The position numbers and the translations under genes were made by a program. A model generated the notes under the pieces. The model did not search any database. It saw only the letters and a program-made list of their open reading frames with translations, and was not told where the DNA came from. A stretch of DNA of 64,000 bases. It comes from an uncultured Olsenella sp. Lineage in GTDB: Bacteria > Actinomycetota > Coriobacteriia > Coriobacteriales > Atopobiaceae. The stretch covers positions 8,661-72,660 of the forward strand of contig URLM01000006.1 in the NCBI GenBank assembly GCA_900548775.1. Reading direction: 5' to 3'. Positions 8,005-16,866 of this stretch are shown piece by piece (position 1 is the first letter of the stretch; the number at the start of each line of letters is the position of its first letter).

Positions 8005-9275
8005 TAGTCGATCCTTCCCCTCGCGATGATGCGGAGCAGGTCGTCCTCGTCAAAGTAGCGGGCGCTCGTGTAGGTGCGCAGCTTGTTCGAGCAAGTCACA
8101 ACCGGAAGGTCGGTCGCGGGGTTGTCCATGTACATGAGCGGGCAGATGTAGGTGAGCTTGGCGCCGGTTGCGAGGAGCCTGCGCTTCTCGGGCGTACCGT
8201 CGAATGCGGCAAGAACGTCTGGCGCGCTCGAGACGACCGTGGGGACGGCGACCTTTGTGCGGCCCTCGCGCGCGAGGGCCTCGGGGATGCGGTGCGCCCA
8301 GTCCTTGAGCTGGTCGAGAGAGCAGTGCGGGCATCCGATGAACGCAAGGCGAGGCCTGGCGTCGGGCTTCTTCCAGATGTTGGGGTAGTTCGCCTTCACG
8401 CGCTCGAGCTCGGCGTCGTCGATCACATAGTGCTTCGCGCCCTCGGCCACGAGTGACTCGCCGAGGTCGGCCGCCTCTGGGGTGATTCCCGCAACATGGT
8501 AGAGGCCAACCGCACCGTTCGACGCCGTCGCCGCGCCCATGTCCTTGAGGTAGGCCTTCGCGGCGTCGTCAAGGGTTCCGCCAAGCCAGTGGTCGAGCCC
8601 TCGAATGTAGGGGACCTCGTCCATGACCTTCATGCCGATGGCGGAGCCCAGCACCTGTGCCTGGGGCTTCTCGCTGCACTGCACGTCCACGACCCACGTT
8701 GCCTTGCGGCCCTCGTCGGTGAGGAAGCCAAACTCCGGCACCTCGCCCACGATGTTCCCAAAGAGGTCGATGAAGCCGCTGTTCCTGTTGCAGCGCGCGC
8801 CCAGCACGGAGTTGGCATAGACCACGGCAGACGACTCCGCCCAGCTCAGGATGTCGCCGCGCTTGGGGGTGTTGCCTACCTCGGGGAGGTAGCAGGCGCA
8901 GGTGAAGGCATTCTCGTCCTTGAGGCCAACCGCACGGAGCTGGCGCTCGTAGGACTCCTGCTTGCTGTAGGTGACCGCTCCCACGACCTTCTGCACGAGG
9001 CTTGCCGGTACGTCAGCGTTGTCGATGGGGCGCGGGTCAACGGTGAAGGGCTCCTTCGTCTTGAGCCCCGCATCGATGAGTTCGTCCATGAGTCGGAAGT
9101 TGGCGTTGAGAATAGAAATGCCAAAGCTCGTCACCAGGTGACCCGGCGCGGTGACCTTGACCATGCGCGTGGCCCCGAACGCCTCTCCGTACTCGACGAG
9201 CGTCCGCATCACCTTCGCAAGCGTCTCCCCCTGCTTACCATCGAGGATGTCTCGCTCCTCTTGGGTCAGCTCCAT
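8004..9275 (-). CDS. Aconitase X catalytic (large) subunit, DUF521
   Basis: The 423-residue protein matches the AcnX large subunit (PF04412), a dehydratase related to aconitase that binds an iron-sulfur cluster or a mononuclear iron. Visible landmarks are MVKVTAPGHLVTSFG near the N terminus, the SWAESSAVVYANSVLGARCNR segment (first conserved Cys, substrate loop), FIGCPHCS and the C-terminal VVTCSNKLRTYTSARYF. It begins 41 bases after the reductase gene, with AAGGAGG upstream, and is followed by its small subunit with a one-base overlap. This is the middle gene of a three-gene minus-strand operon. The reaction type (dehydration) is known for the family; the substrate is not identified. Confidence 0.85.
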   Translation of the reverse strand: MELTQEERDILDGKQGETLAKVMRTLVEYGEAFGATRMVKVTAPGHLVTSFGISILNANFRLMDELIDAGLKTKEPFTVDPRPIDNADVPASLVQKVVGAVTYSKQESYERQLRAVGLKDENAFTCACYLPEVGNTPKRGDILSWAESSAVVYANSVLGARCNRNSGFIDLFGNIVGEVPEFGFLTDEGRKATWVVDVQCSEKPQAQVLGSAIGMKVMDEVPYIRGLDHWLGGTLDDAAKAYLKDMGAATASNGAVGLYHVAGITPEAADLGESLVAEGAKHYVIDDAELERVKANYPNIWKKPDARPRLAFIGCPHCSLDQLKDWAHRIPEALAREGRTKVAVPTVVSSAPDVLAAFDGTPEKRRLLATGAKLTYICPLMYMDNPATDLPVVTCSNKLRTYTSARYFDEDDLLRIIARGRID

Positions 9276-9315
9276 TGGCTGGCCTCCCTCCTTTGTTACG
9301 TTCTTCTCGGTTTCT

Positions 9316-11370
9316 CTAGACGCGCGATGCCGCCTCGTAGGCGCGCCAGATCACGGACCTCAGGTTGCCCACGCCCGCGCAGTCGCCGACCAGCTGCACG
9401 TGGCGACCTTCGGGCTTGGCGACGGGGTCGGGCGTGTAGCCAACGGCGCTCACAACCGAGTCGCACTCGACGCGCTCAAGCGTGCCATCCTTGTGCGAGA
9501 TCTGCACCCAGCCCTCGCCCACGGCGCGAACGGTAGCCTCGAGGTAGACGGGGACCTTCTTCCAGGCAAAGAACTCGCGCAGGTAGCTCGAGTTGGCGAG
9601 ACAGACGCCGTCCTGTGCCACAAGGTCGTCCTTCATCTCGATGATGACCGGCTCCTTGCCAGAGAGGTAGAGCTCGAGCGCGACCTCGCAGCCCGTGAGG
9701 CCGCCGCCGATGACCGCCACGCGCTGGCCAGCCTCCGCACCGTCGAGGTAGTCGAGCGCGTCCATCGCGCGCTCCGCCCCCTGGACGGGAAGGCGCTTGG
9801 GCGTGGCGCCCGTGGCCACGATAACGTAGTCCTCGTCAAGCTCCTGGACGTCGATGACCTCGCGATTGTAGTGGATCTCGACCCCAAGGGTCTCCATCTG
9901 GCGCTCGTACCAGGCGAGAAGGTCGCGGAGCTTGCCCTTGAAGCTCGCAGACGCGGCCTCCTTGAAGACGCCGCCCAGATGGTCGGACTGCTCGTAGATG
10001 ACCGGCCAGTGCCCGCGCAGGGCAAGCACGCGCGCGGCCTCCATGCCACCGATGCCGCCGCCCACGACGGCGACGCGGCGAGGCGTGGTCGTTAGCCTGA
10101 TGTGGTGCTTCTCGTACTGCATGGTCTCGGGGTTCACGGCGCAGCGCGAGAGGTGCAGCGAGTCCTCGAGCGTCTGGGTGTTGGCGTGGCCCTTGTAGTG
10201 GCACATGTTGAAGCAGCCGTTGTGGCAGCAGATGCAGGGGCGAATGTCCTTCTCGCGCCCCTCGACGAGCTTGGTCACCCACTCGCCGTCGGCAAGGAAC
10301 TGGCGAGCAAAGCCAACGGCATCGAGCTTGCCCTCGGCAACCGCCTGCGCGCCCACGTAGGGGTCCATGCGCCCCGCGCACACGACGGGAACGTCCACGA
10401 AGCCCTTGATGTGCTCCACGTCCGCGAGGTTGCAGTTCTCGGGCATGTAGATGGGCGGGTGCGCCCAGTACCAGGCGTCATAGGTGCCGTTGTCGCAGTT
10501 GAGCATCGCGTAGCCCTCGTTGGCGAGGTAGTTTGCCGCCCACTCGGACTCCTCCATCGTGCGCCCGACCTCAACGTAGTCCTCGCCGGGAAGCGCGCCC
10601 TCGCGGAAGCCCTTCGTCCGGCTTACCACCGAGTAGCGAAGGGACACCGGGAAGTCCTCTCCTGCTGCGTCGTGTATAGCATGGACGATGCGCACGGGGA
10701 ATCGGTAGCGGTTCTCGCGCGACCCGCCATAGATGTCGTTGCGGTGGTTCACGTAGGGGAGCGTGAATTGGTCGAGGAGGTAGCCCTCGTGCACGGCGTG
10801 CACCTCGACGCCGTCGACTCCTGCGTCGCGAAGCATTTTTGCGCAGTTCGCGAACGCCTCCACCAGGCGGTCGATCTCGCCGATGGTCATCTCGCGGGAG
10901 GGCACCTTGTCAGACCAGCGGTTGGGCGAGGGAGACGCCGTCGCGCAGATCTTGTCGAGGTCCATGAAGGGGCGCGACAGCGCGCGGAGAAGCGGGTTGG
11001 TGTAGAGCTGCTCCATGGAGTCAGAGACGGTGAAGCTGCGACCAAAGCCGGCTGTGAGCTGCACGAGCATCTTTGCCCCCGTGGCGTGCAGCTGCTCCAT
11101 GAAAGGCTTGAGCTCCTCGTACATGGCGCGGTTCTTGTCCAGCCACTGTCCGCCGATGGGGTTGTAGACGGGCTGGCATCCAGGGAGGAGCAAGCCCACG
11201 TTGTTCTGGGCGCGCTCCATGAGGAAGCGCGCGCCGTCACGGTCGAAGTGGTTCTTCTCCATCCAGCCAAAGATGTTGGTGCCGCCCATGGACGTCATGA
11301 CAATGCGATTCTTGATCTCGCATCCGCCGATGTTCCATGGGGTGAACAGTGGTTCAAGCCTTGGATCCAT
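9316..11370 (-). CDS. Old-yellow-enzyme-type NAD(P)H-dependent ene-reductase (FadH/BaiCD-like)
   Basis: This 684-residue cytoplasmic flavoenzyme would reduce an activated C=C bond. Residues 1-360 form the FMN TIM barrel (EIKNRIVMTSMGG; GVDGVEVHAVHEGYLLDQF; NDIYGGSRENRYRF). A 4Fe-4S site follows, with Cys379, Cys382, Cys386 and Cys410. The gap before the last cysteine is 23 residues, about twice that in E. coli FadH, and contains an extra Cys390. From residue 431 there is an FAD domain (VAVVGGGIGGMEAA) with an inserted NAD(P) domain (VAVIGGGLTGCEVA). Relatives include 2,4-dienoyl-CoA reductase, enoate reductases and bile-acid BaiCD/BaiH. GAGAGGG lies 7 bases before the start. It is the first gene of the operon with acnX, suggesting dehydration and reduction of related compounds. 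Confidence 0.88.
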   Translation of the reverse strand: MDPRLEPLFTPWNIGGCEIKNRIVMTSMGGTNIFGWMEKNHFDRDGARFLMERAQNNVGLLLPGCQPVYNPIGGQWLDKNRAMYEELKPFMEQLHATGAKMLVQLTAGFGRSFTVSDSMEQLYTNPLLRALSRPFMDLDKICATASPSPNRWSDKVPSREMTIGEIDRLVEAFANCAKMLRDAGVDGVEVHAVHEGYLLDQFTLPYVNHRNDIYGGSRENRYRFPVRIVHAIHDAAGEDFPVSLRYSVVSRTKGFREGALPGEDYVEVGRTMEESEWAANYLANEGYAMLNCDNGTYDAWYWAHPPIYMPENCNLADVEHIKGFVDVPVVCAGRMDPYVGAQAVAEGKLDAVGFARQFLADGEWVTKLVEGREKDIRPCICCHNGCFNMCHYKGHANTQTLEDSLHLSRCAVNPETMQYEKHHIRLTTTPRRVAVVGGGIGGMEAARVLALRGHWPVIYEQSDHLGGVFKEAASASFKGKLRDLLAWYERQMETLGVEIHYNREVIDVQELDEDYVIVATGATPKRLPVQGAERAMDALDYLDGAEAGQRVAVIGGGLTGCEVALELYLSGKEPVIIEMKDDLVAQDGVCLANSSYLREFFAWKKVPVYLEATVRAVGEGWVQISHKDGTLERVECDSVVSAVGYTPDPVAKPEGRHVQLVGDCAGVGNLRSVIWRAYEAASRV

Positions 11371-11411
11371 ATCGTGCCCTCTCTCTTAGCGTGTGCCCAT
11401 CATAGTGCACG

Positions 11412-12188
11412 TCACGAGCAATCCAGTTCCCAGAAGCGCTCGCTTCCGACAAGCGACTCGAGTCCCTCCTCGGAGACAACCTCCCACGCAGGCGAGACGC
11501 CCCCAGCGTCGCTCGGTCGCGCCCTGCCTCGCCTGTTCAGCCACACACACGGCATACCTGCGGCATGCGCGCCCACGACGTCCGTGTCCCACGCGTCGCC
11601 AACGTAGACGCAGCGACCGGGCTCCGTCCCCATGCGCGCACACGCATAGTCGAACAGTGCGGGGTCCGGCTTTGCGAGGCCAACCGCCTGGGAGACAAAG
11701 ACCGCCTGGCGCTCCACCCAACGCCAGATGCCGAGGATGTCGAGCTTCTCCTCCTGCAGCCCCGCATCGCCGTTCGAGATGATTCCAACACCCAGGCGTG
11801 CGCGACGACGGCACTCCTCGAGCACATGGGTCATGGTGGGGGAGAGCGACATGGCCAAGCCAGACTCCGTGGCATAGACCCGCTGCGCCTCGACCGCCGT
11901 CGCGTGATCGATGGTGACGCCAAAGTCGGCGAGCGTCTGCTGCATGCGGAGGGCGTACTCCTCGCTCGTGGGGACCCGGCCAGCCGAGAAGGCCGCGAAG
12001 ATGGGGGCGCTGTGCCTCCTGCTTGCGTCGTAGAGCTTGGAGTCCGTGGCGCCGGGCACGTCCCCACATGTGCGCCTCACTGCGTAGGAGAATGGCTGCG
12101 CCTGGTCATAGAGGGTGTCGTCGATATCGAAGAAGACTACGTCAACGAGGCTTCCCGTCACGTCGGAGCCGCTTGCCGCCTGTCCCAT
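11412..12188 (-). CDS. HAD-superfamily hydrolase (subfamily IA, phosphoglycolate-phosphatase-like)
   Basis: This is a cytoplasmic phosphatase of 258 residues. HAD motif I is FFDIDDTLYD (nucleophile Asp21, acid/base Asp23), motif II is GIISNGD, the motif III lysine is in GLAKPDPALFD and motif IV is YVGDAWDTDVVGA. An alpha-helical C1-type cap lies between motifs I and II, as in the YjjG and phosphoglycolate phosphatase groups. GAGAGGGG lies 6 bases before ATG 12188. It lies 41 bases upstream of the reductase gene on the same strand and may share its transcript. It is divergent from serC. The substrate is unknown. Confidence 0.8.
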   Translation of the reverse strand: MGQAASGSDVTGSLVDVVFFDIDDTLYDQAQPFSYAVRRTCGDVPGATDSKLYDASRRHSAPIFAAFSAGRVPTSEEYALRMQQTLADFGVTIDHATAVEAQRVYATESGLAMSLSPTMTHVLEECRRRARLGVGIISNGDAGLQEEKLDILGIWRWVERQAVFVSQAVGLAKPDPALFDYACARMGTEPGRCVYVGDAWDTDVVGAHAAGMPCVWLNRRGRARPSDAGGVSPAWEVVSEEGLESLVGSERFWELDCS

Positions 12189-12288
12189 GAACCGCCCCTC
12201 TCGCCAGAGTCGTAAGACAAAGTCTAGCAGCCCGACACGCCGAGAGAAGACCGAGAGTAATTCCCACCGTCCCCCTAGGTTATCAAAA

Positions 12289-12301
12289 CGTAACGGTTAC
12301 G
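12289..12301. promoter_or_regulatory. 13-base palindrome upstream of serC, candidate operator
   Basis: CGTAACGGTTACG is a perfect inverted repeat of 6 bases around one central G. It lies about 112 bases before the serC start in the 225-base gap shared with the divergent HAD gene. Its regulator is unknown. Confidence 0.4.
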
Positions 12302-12413
12302 GATTCCCGTCATCTCGTGGCTATCATGTTGAAACACAAGCCGGCCGACAGTCACGATTACGTGCGACTATCGGCTGGAAAACCGCGATGCACAAGAAGA
12401 TGGAGTGATCTAC

Positions 12414-13502
12414 ATGGCGCGCGTGTACAACTTCTCCGCCGGCCCCGCCGTACTTCCGGAGGAGGTGCTCTCTCGCGCGGGCTCAGAGATCCTCGACTAC
12501 CAGGGCTCAGGCATGTCCGTCATGGAGATGAGCCACAGGTCAAAGGTCTTCCAGGGCATCATCGACAAGGCCGAGGCGGACATCCGCACCCTCATGGGCA
12601 TCCCCGAGAACTACAAGGTGCTCTTCCTGCAGGGTGGCGACTCGCTCCTGTTTGCGACCACCTTCATCAACCTTGCCCCGCACCGCAAGGCTGACTTCGT
12701 GATTACGGGCAACTGGGCGAAGAAGGCCTGCCAGGAGGCGCAGATCCTGGGTGACGCCAACGTCGTGGCAAGCTCTGCGGACAAGAACTTCACCTACATC
12801 CCCGACTGCTCTGACCTGCCCATCCGCGATGATGCGGACTACCTCTACATCTGCCAGAACAACACCATCTACGGTACGCAGTACCACGCCCTGCCCAACA
12901 CCAAGGGCCATATGCTCGTCTCCGACCAGAGTTCGATGTTCCTCTCGGAGCCGGTCGACGTGACCAAGTTCGGCTGCATCCACGCGGGCGTCCAGAAGAA
13001 CGTCGGCCCAGCAGGGGTCCAGATCGTCATCGTTCGCGAGGACCTCATCCCCGACGACCTTCCTGGCGTCCCCACGATGCTGCGCTTCAAGACACAGGCC
13101 GACAAGGGCTCGCTCTACAACACGCCCAACTGCTGGGGCATCTACATGTGCGGCCTCGTGTTCGAGTGGCTGCTCGAGAACGGCGGGCTTTCCGCCATGC
13201 ACGAGAGGAACGCCGAGAAGGCCAAGGTCCTCTACGACTACCTTGACGCATCCGAGCTCTTCCACCCCACGGTGACCGATGCCGCAAGCCGCTCGCTCAT
13301 GAACGTCCCATTCGTGACGGGCGACAAGGACCTCGATGCGGAGTTTGTGGCCAAGGCGGCGGAGGCCGGTCTCGTGAACCTCAAGGGTCACCGCACTGTC
13401 GGTGGCATGCGCGCCTCCATCTACAACGCCATGCCCAAGGCTGGCGTCGAAGCGCTCGTCAACTTCATGGATGGCTTCGAGCGGTCGCACAAGAAGGCCT
13501 AG
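12414..13502 (+). CDS. serC: Phosphoserine aminotransferase
   Basis: SerC transfers an amino group from glutamate to 3-phosphohydroxypyruvate, the second step of serine synthesis, using PLP. The 362-residue chain starts MARVYNFSAGPAVLPEEVL, the classic SerC N terminus, and shows the HRSKVF and GGDSLLF segments. The PLP lysine is in HAGVQKNVGPAG (Lys195). ATG 12414 is chosen over an in-frame ATG at 12405 because GGAG at 12402-12405 is 8 bases upstream and the conserved N terminus starts there. serA follows after 53 bases, so the two genes are a serine operon, possibly controlled by the palindrome at 12289. Confidence 0.96.
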   Translation: MARVYNFSAGPAVLPEEVLSRAGSEILDYQGSGMSVMEMSHRSKVFQGIIDKAEADIRTLMGIPENYKVLFLQGGDSLLFATTFINLAPHRKADFVITGNWAKKACQEAQILGDANVVASSADKNFTYIPDCSDLPIRDDADYLYICQNNTIYGTQYHALPNTKGHMLVSDQSSMFLSEPVDVTKFGCIHAGVQKNVGPAGVQIVIVREDLIPDDLPGVPTMLRFKTQADKGSLYNTPNCWGIYMCGLVFEWLLENGGLSAMHERNAEKAKVLYDYLDASELFHPTVTDAASRSLMNVPFVTGDKDLDAEFVAKAAEAGLVNLKGHRTVGGMRASIYNAMPKAGVEALVNFMDGFERSHKKA

Positions 13503-13555
13503 TCCCTCTCGCCGGTGCGTCCCTGTCATCCATCCCAAATACGAAGGAGCCTTTC

Positions 13556-14725
13556 ATGTACAAGGTTCACTGCATGAACAACATCGCCAAGGCGGGTACC
13601 GACCGCCTAGGTGCCAACTACGAGCTCACCGACACTCTCGAGGACGCCGACGCCATCATGGTGAGGAGCGCAAGCCTTCACGAGACAAAGTTCCCCAAAG
13701 GCCTTCTCGCCATCGCCCGCGCCGGTGCAGGCGTGAACAACATCCCGGTAGACCGCTGCGCCGACGAGGGCATCGTCGTCTTCAACACTCCCGGCGCCAA
13801 CGCAAACGCCGTGAAGGAGCTCGTCTTTGCCGGGCTGCTCCTTGCTAGCCGCGACATCGTGGGCGGCATCGAGTGGGTGCGCGCCAATGCGGACGACCCG
13901 GACATCGCCAAGCATGCCGAGAAGGCCAAGAAGCAGTTCGCGGGCCACGAGCTTGCCGGCAAGCGCCTTGGCGTCATCGGTCTGGGTGCCATTGGCGCCG
14001 CCGTGGCAAACACCGCGACGCGATTTGGCATGCAGGCGGTTGGCTACGACCCGTACCTCTCGGTATCTGCCGCCTGGAACCTCGACCGTCGCATCGAGCA
14101 CGCCGACGACCTCTCGCGCCTGGTTGCCGACTGCGACTACATCACCATTCACGTGCCCGCCATGGACTCCACGAAGAACATGGTGAACGCCGAGCTCATC
14201 TCCCAGATGAAGCCTGGTGCCGTGGTGCTCAACTTCGCCCGCAACACCATCGTCGACGAGCGTGCCATGGCCGCGGCGCTTGCCGATGGCCACATCGCCC
14301 GCTACGTGACGGACTTCCCCAACCCCGTCTCCTCAGACATGAAGAACGCGATCGTCCTGCCGCACCTTGGCGCCTCGACCAGCGAGGCCGAGGAGAACTG
14401 CGCCGTCATGGCGGCCGAGGAGCTGCGTGACTTCATCGAGAACGGCAACATCGCGCATTCGGTGAACTTTGGCGCCGTTGACCTCGGCCCCATTGCCTCC
14501 GGCGAGCGCCTGGCCCTCATCCACCAGAACGTGCAGGGCATGATCGGCAAATTCTCCCAGTACCTTGCCGACTCCGGCATCAACATCGAGAACATGGCAA
14601 ACAAAAGCCGTGGCGCCATGGCCTACACGCTCATCGACATCGCGGGAGAGGTTCCCGCAGACGTGATCGACCACCTCGCCAAAGCCGAGGGCGTTCGTCG
14701 CATCCGCGTCATACGAGCCAACTAG
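13556..14725 (+). CDS. serA: D-3-phosphoglycerate dehydrogenase with C-terminal ACT domain
   Basis: SerA oxidises 3-phosphoglycerate with NAD+, the first step of serine synthesis. At 389 residues it is the short form. The substrate-site RAGAGVNNIP loop, the NAD Rossmann motif GVIGLGAIGAAVANTA, the NFARNTIVDE segment with the catalytic Arg and Glu region, and the catalytic His in LPHLGASTSEAEEN are all visible. The last 75 residues (HQNVQGMIGKFSQYLADSGI onward) form an ACT domain, which usually confers feedback control by serine. AAGGAG precedes the ATG. It is followed by a strong hairpin terminator. Confidence 0.95.
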   Translation: MYKVHCMNNIAKAGTDRLGANYELTDTLEDADAIMVRSASLHETKFPKGLLAIARAGAGVNNIPVDRCADEGIVVFNTPGANANAVKELVFAGLLLASRDIVGGIEWVRANADDPDIAKHAEKAKKQFAGHELAGKRLGVIGLGAIGAAVANTATRFGMQAVGYDPYLSVSAAWNLDRRIEHADDLSRLVADCDYITIHVPAMDSTKNMVNAELISQMKPGAVVLNFARNTIVDERAMAAALADGHIARYVTDFPNPVSSDMKNAIVLPHLGASTSEAEENCAVMAAEELRDFIENGNIAHSVNFGAVDLGPIASGERLALIHQNVQGMIGKFSQYLADSGINIENMANKSRGAMAYTLIDIAGEVPADVIDHLAKAEGVRRIRVIRAN

Positions 14726-14747
14726 AAACGGCTGCACTGGGTGACAG

Positions 14748-14783
14748 ACAGGCCCCTCCCGGATGCCTCCGAGAGGGGCCTGT
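14748..14783. terminator. Hairpin between serA and the DUF1292 gene
   Basis: ACAGGCCCCTC (14748-14758) pairs with GAGGGGCCTGT (14773-14783), an 11-bp perfect stem with a 14-base loop. It lies between convergent genes and probably serves both; the U-tract is weak. Confidence 0.7.
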
Positions 14784-14822
14784 TACATAGCGAGCGATGC
14801 ATTGGCCCGGCGCTTGGGTCGT

Positions 14823-15164
14823 CTACTCCATGAGGGACTGGTACTCCGCCGCCACGGCATCGAACTCCGAGTCGTCCTCGATTGGCACGATGTCATTGGT
14901 GCCATCGTCGTGCTCGACGTAGCCGTAGAGGTAGAGAGACTCCTGGTTGCCCTCTGGGGCGAGCGCGATGTACTCCCTGCCGTCATAGGGGAAGATGCCC
15001 AGCACGTCGCACTTCTCCGAGGTTCCGTCATCGTACTCGAGGGTTATGGACTCGGGGTCATCCTCGGCCCAGCCGCCTTGGTCCCCAAAGCCATAGTCGT
15101 TGTCTCCCTCCAGCTCGTCATAATCGAGCTCGGCGTCTTCGAAGTACTCCTCGTCTTCCGCCAT
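14823..15164 (-). CDS. DUF1292 family acidic protein (YrzB-like)
   Basis: This is a small, very acidic cytoplasmic protein of 113 residues. The N-terminal 40 residues are almost all Asp, Glu, Tyr and Gly; the DUF1292 core follows (ESITLEYDDGTSEKCDVLGIF, then REYIALAPE and ESLYLYGYVE). The family is widespread in Gram-positive bacteria and has no assigned biochemical role. ATG 15164 is preceded by AAGGAG; a longer open frame back to 15347 lacks a ribosome site and lies in the promoter of the divergent peptidase gene. Confidence 0.8.
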   Translation of the reverse strand: MAEDEEYFEDAELDYDELEGDNDYGFGDQGGWAEDDPESITLEYDDGTSEKCDVLGIFPYDGREYIALAPEGNQESLYLYGYVEHDDGTNDIVPIEDDSEFDAVAAEYQSLME

Positions 15165-15333
15165 GGCTTCTCCTTCATCCGGGACCGAGCGCCTGCTGCA
15201 TTCATAAGCAGAGTTTATCTGCAGAATCGTGTCCTGCTGGTGAAAGGCTTGGGTTCTCGGCGAATTGCAGGAATTACGCCGTCTACCATGGGCTTGGCAA
15301 TAAATCCCAGCCGTGGGCGGTAGGAGGGCATCC

Positions 15334-16728
15334 ATGAGCGGCATCAATGTGTATTCGCATTACGCAAACGAGGGGGACTACCCGGACCTCGACTACGCGG
15401 GCGCCGTCGAGCGGCTCTCGCGCGCAATTGCATGCAAGACCATCGACCATGGCGAGAAGACCGAGCGGGCTCCCTTCGACGAGCTGCACGCACTCGTCCG
15501 CTCGTCCTTTCCCCACGTCATGTCCTCATCGAACTTCGAGGAGGTGGGACGAAACCTTCTCATCACCTGCCCCGGAACGGATCCCCCCCTGCCATGCGTC
15601 TTGCTCCTCGCCCACCAGGACGTTGTCCCCGTTGTTCCCGGGACCGAGGACTCCTGGGTACACGGGCCCTTCTCCGGCGACGTCGACGAGACCCACGTCT
15701 GGGGCAGGGGAGCCCTTGACATCAAGGACATGCTCATGGGGGAGCTGGAGGCGCTCGAGTACCTCCTCTCGCGAGGCGAGCGGCCCCGTCGCACCGTCGT
15801 GTTCGCCTTTGGGGCAGACGAGGAGACCTCCAGCTCTGGGGCAACGAGATTGGCAGAGCTTCTTGCCGAGCGCGGCGTGAGGGCCGCATGGCTTCTCGAC
15901 GAGGGAACGACCACAATGGCTGACGGCGGCATGTGGGGCGCGGCTGGCCGCGTACTCTCGGACATCTGCATCTCGCAGAAGGGCTACCTCGACCTGCGGC
16001 TTGCTGCGAAGGCAAGTGGCGGCCACTCCTCAAACCCCTTCGGCGGGACCTCCCTCGAGCGGCTTTGCGTCGCCGTCGCCCGAATCGCAGAGACCCGCCC
16101 CGCGCCGCGTCTCACCCCCATCGTGCGGGACACCTTCCGCACCCTCGCGCCCCACATCACGGAGGAGCCACTCCGCGCCCTTGTCAAGGACGTGGATGCC
16201 AACGCCGAGAAGATTGCCGCCGTCGCCGCCGGGCGACGCGAGCTCTACCCGTTTGTCGTCACGACGATGGCGGTCGACATGCTCGAGGGGGGCTCCTCTG
16301 CCCCCAACGTGATGCCTGGTGACGCAAGCGCGACCATCAATTTCCGCCTGCTGCCAGGCACCACGCACGAGGACGTGCTCTCATGGGTCGAGGGTTGCCT
16401 CGTCGGGACGGGAGTCACGGCAAGCGTTCTGCACTACACCCCTGCGGGGAGAATGGACTCGACCGAGGGGCCTGGGTATGCGGAGGTCTCCGAGGCGCTC
16501 ACGCACTTCTATAGGGACGTCGACGTGATTCCGTCGTTTGTCTGCGGGGGGACGGACTCCATACGCTACGAGGGCGTCTGTGGCTCAATCCTTAGGGTAA
16601 TCCCCTTCAGGCCAACGCCCGAGGAGGAGGCAACGGGCACGCACGGTGTGAACGAGCGCATCTCCCGGCGAACCTACGCGCAGGGGATTCGCGTGCTCGT
16701 CCGGCTGCTCGAGAGGACGATTCTCTAG
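15334..16728 (+). CDS. M20 family zinc metallopeptidase (Gly-X carboxypeptidase/aminoacylase-like)
   Basis: This 464-residue cytoplasmic di-zinc enzyme would cleave a dipeptide or N-acyl amino acid. Metal and catalytic residues are visible: His94 and Asp96 in AHQD, the bridging Asp129 in GRGALDIKD, and the catalytic/metal pair Glu163-Glu164 in GADEETSSSG. SGGHSSNP marks the lid (dimerisation) domain. The C terminus has the final metal His in GTHGVNERI. Overall it is closest to the vacuolar carboxypeptidase S / PM20D1 branch. There is no signal peptide. GGAGGG lies 5 bases before ATG 15334. The actual substrate is not determined. Confidence 0.87.
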   Translation: MSGINVYSHYANEGDYPDLDYAGAVERLSRAIACKTIDHGEKTERAPFDELHALVRSSFPHVMSSSNFEEVGRNLLITCPGTDPPLPCVLLLAHQDVVPVVPGTEDSWVHGPFSGDVDETHVWGRGALDIKDMLMGELEALEYLLSRGERPRRTVVFAFGADEETSSSGATRLAELLAERGVRAAWLLDEGTTTMADGGMWGAAGRVLSDICISQKGYLDLRLAAKASGGHSSNPFGGTSLERLCVAVARIAETRPAPRLTPIVRDTFRTLAPHITEEPLRALVKDVDANAEKIAAVAAGRRELYPFVVTTMAVDMLEGGSSAPNVMPGDASATINFRLLPGTTHEDVLSWVEGCLVGTGVTASVLHYTPAGRMDSTEGPGYAEVSEALTHFYRDVDVIPSFVCGGTDSIRYEGVCGSILRVIPFRPTPEEEATGTHGVNERISRRTYAQGIRVLVRLLERTIL

Positions 16729-16866
16729 GACATGGGGCTGCCCGAGCCCGAACGTGCGGCGTTGGCAGCGCGTGAGGCCGGCTCACGCAGATGGGGTAGT
16801 ATTGGAACCTCAGGGCTGCCACTGGCCAATGGCAGCCGGGTCGGATTTGCTCAAGAAGGACGAGAC

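Noticed and set aside
10102..11607. Plus-strand open frame of 501 codons opposite the reductase
   Set aside because: It mirrors the reductase codons and has a His/Val/Leu-rich antisense composition; no ribosome site or motif.
12189..12413. T-box or serine-responsive riboswitch before serC
   Set aside because: No T-box sequence or conserved stem series could be found in the 225 bases.
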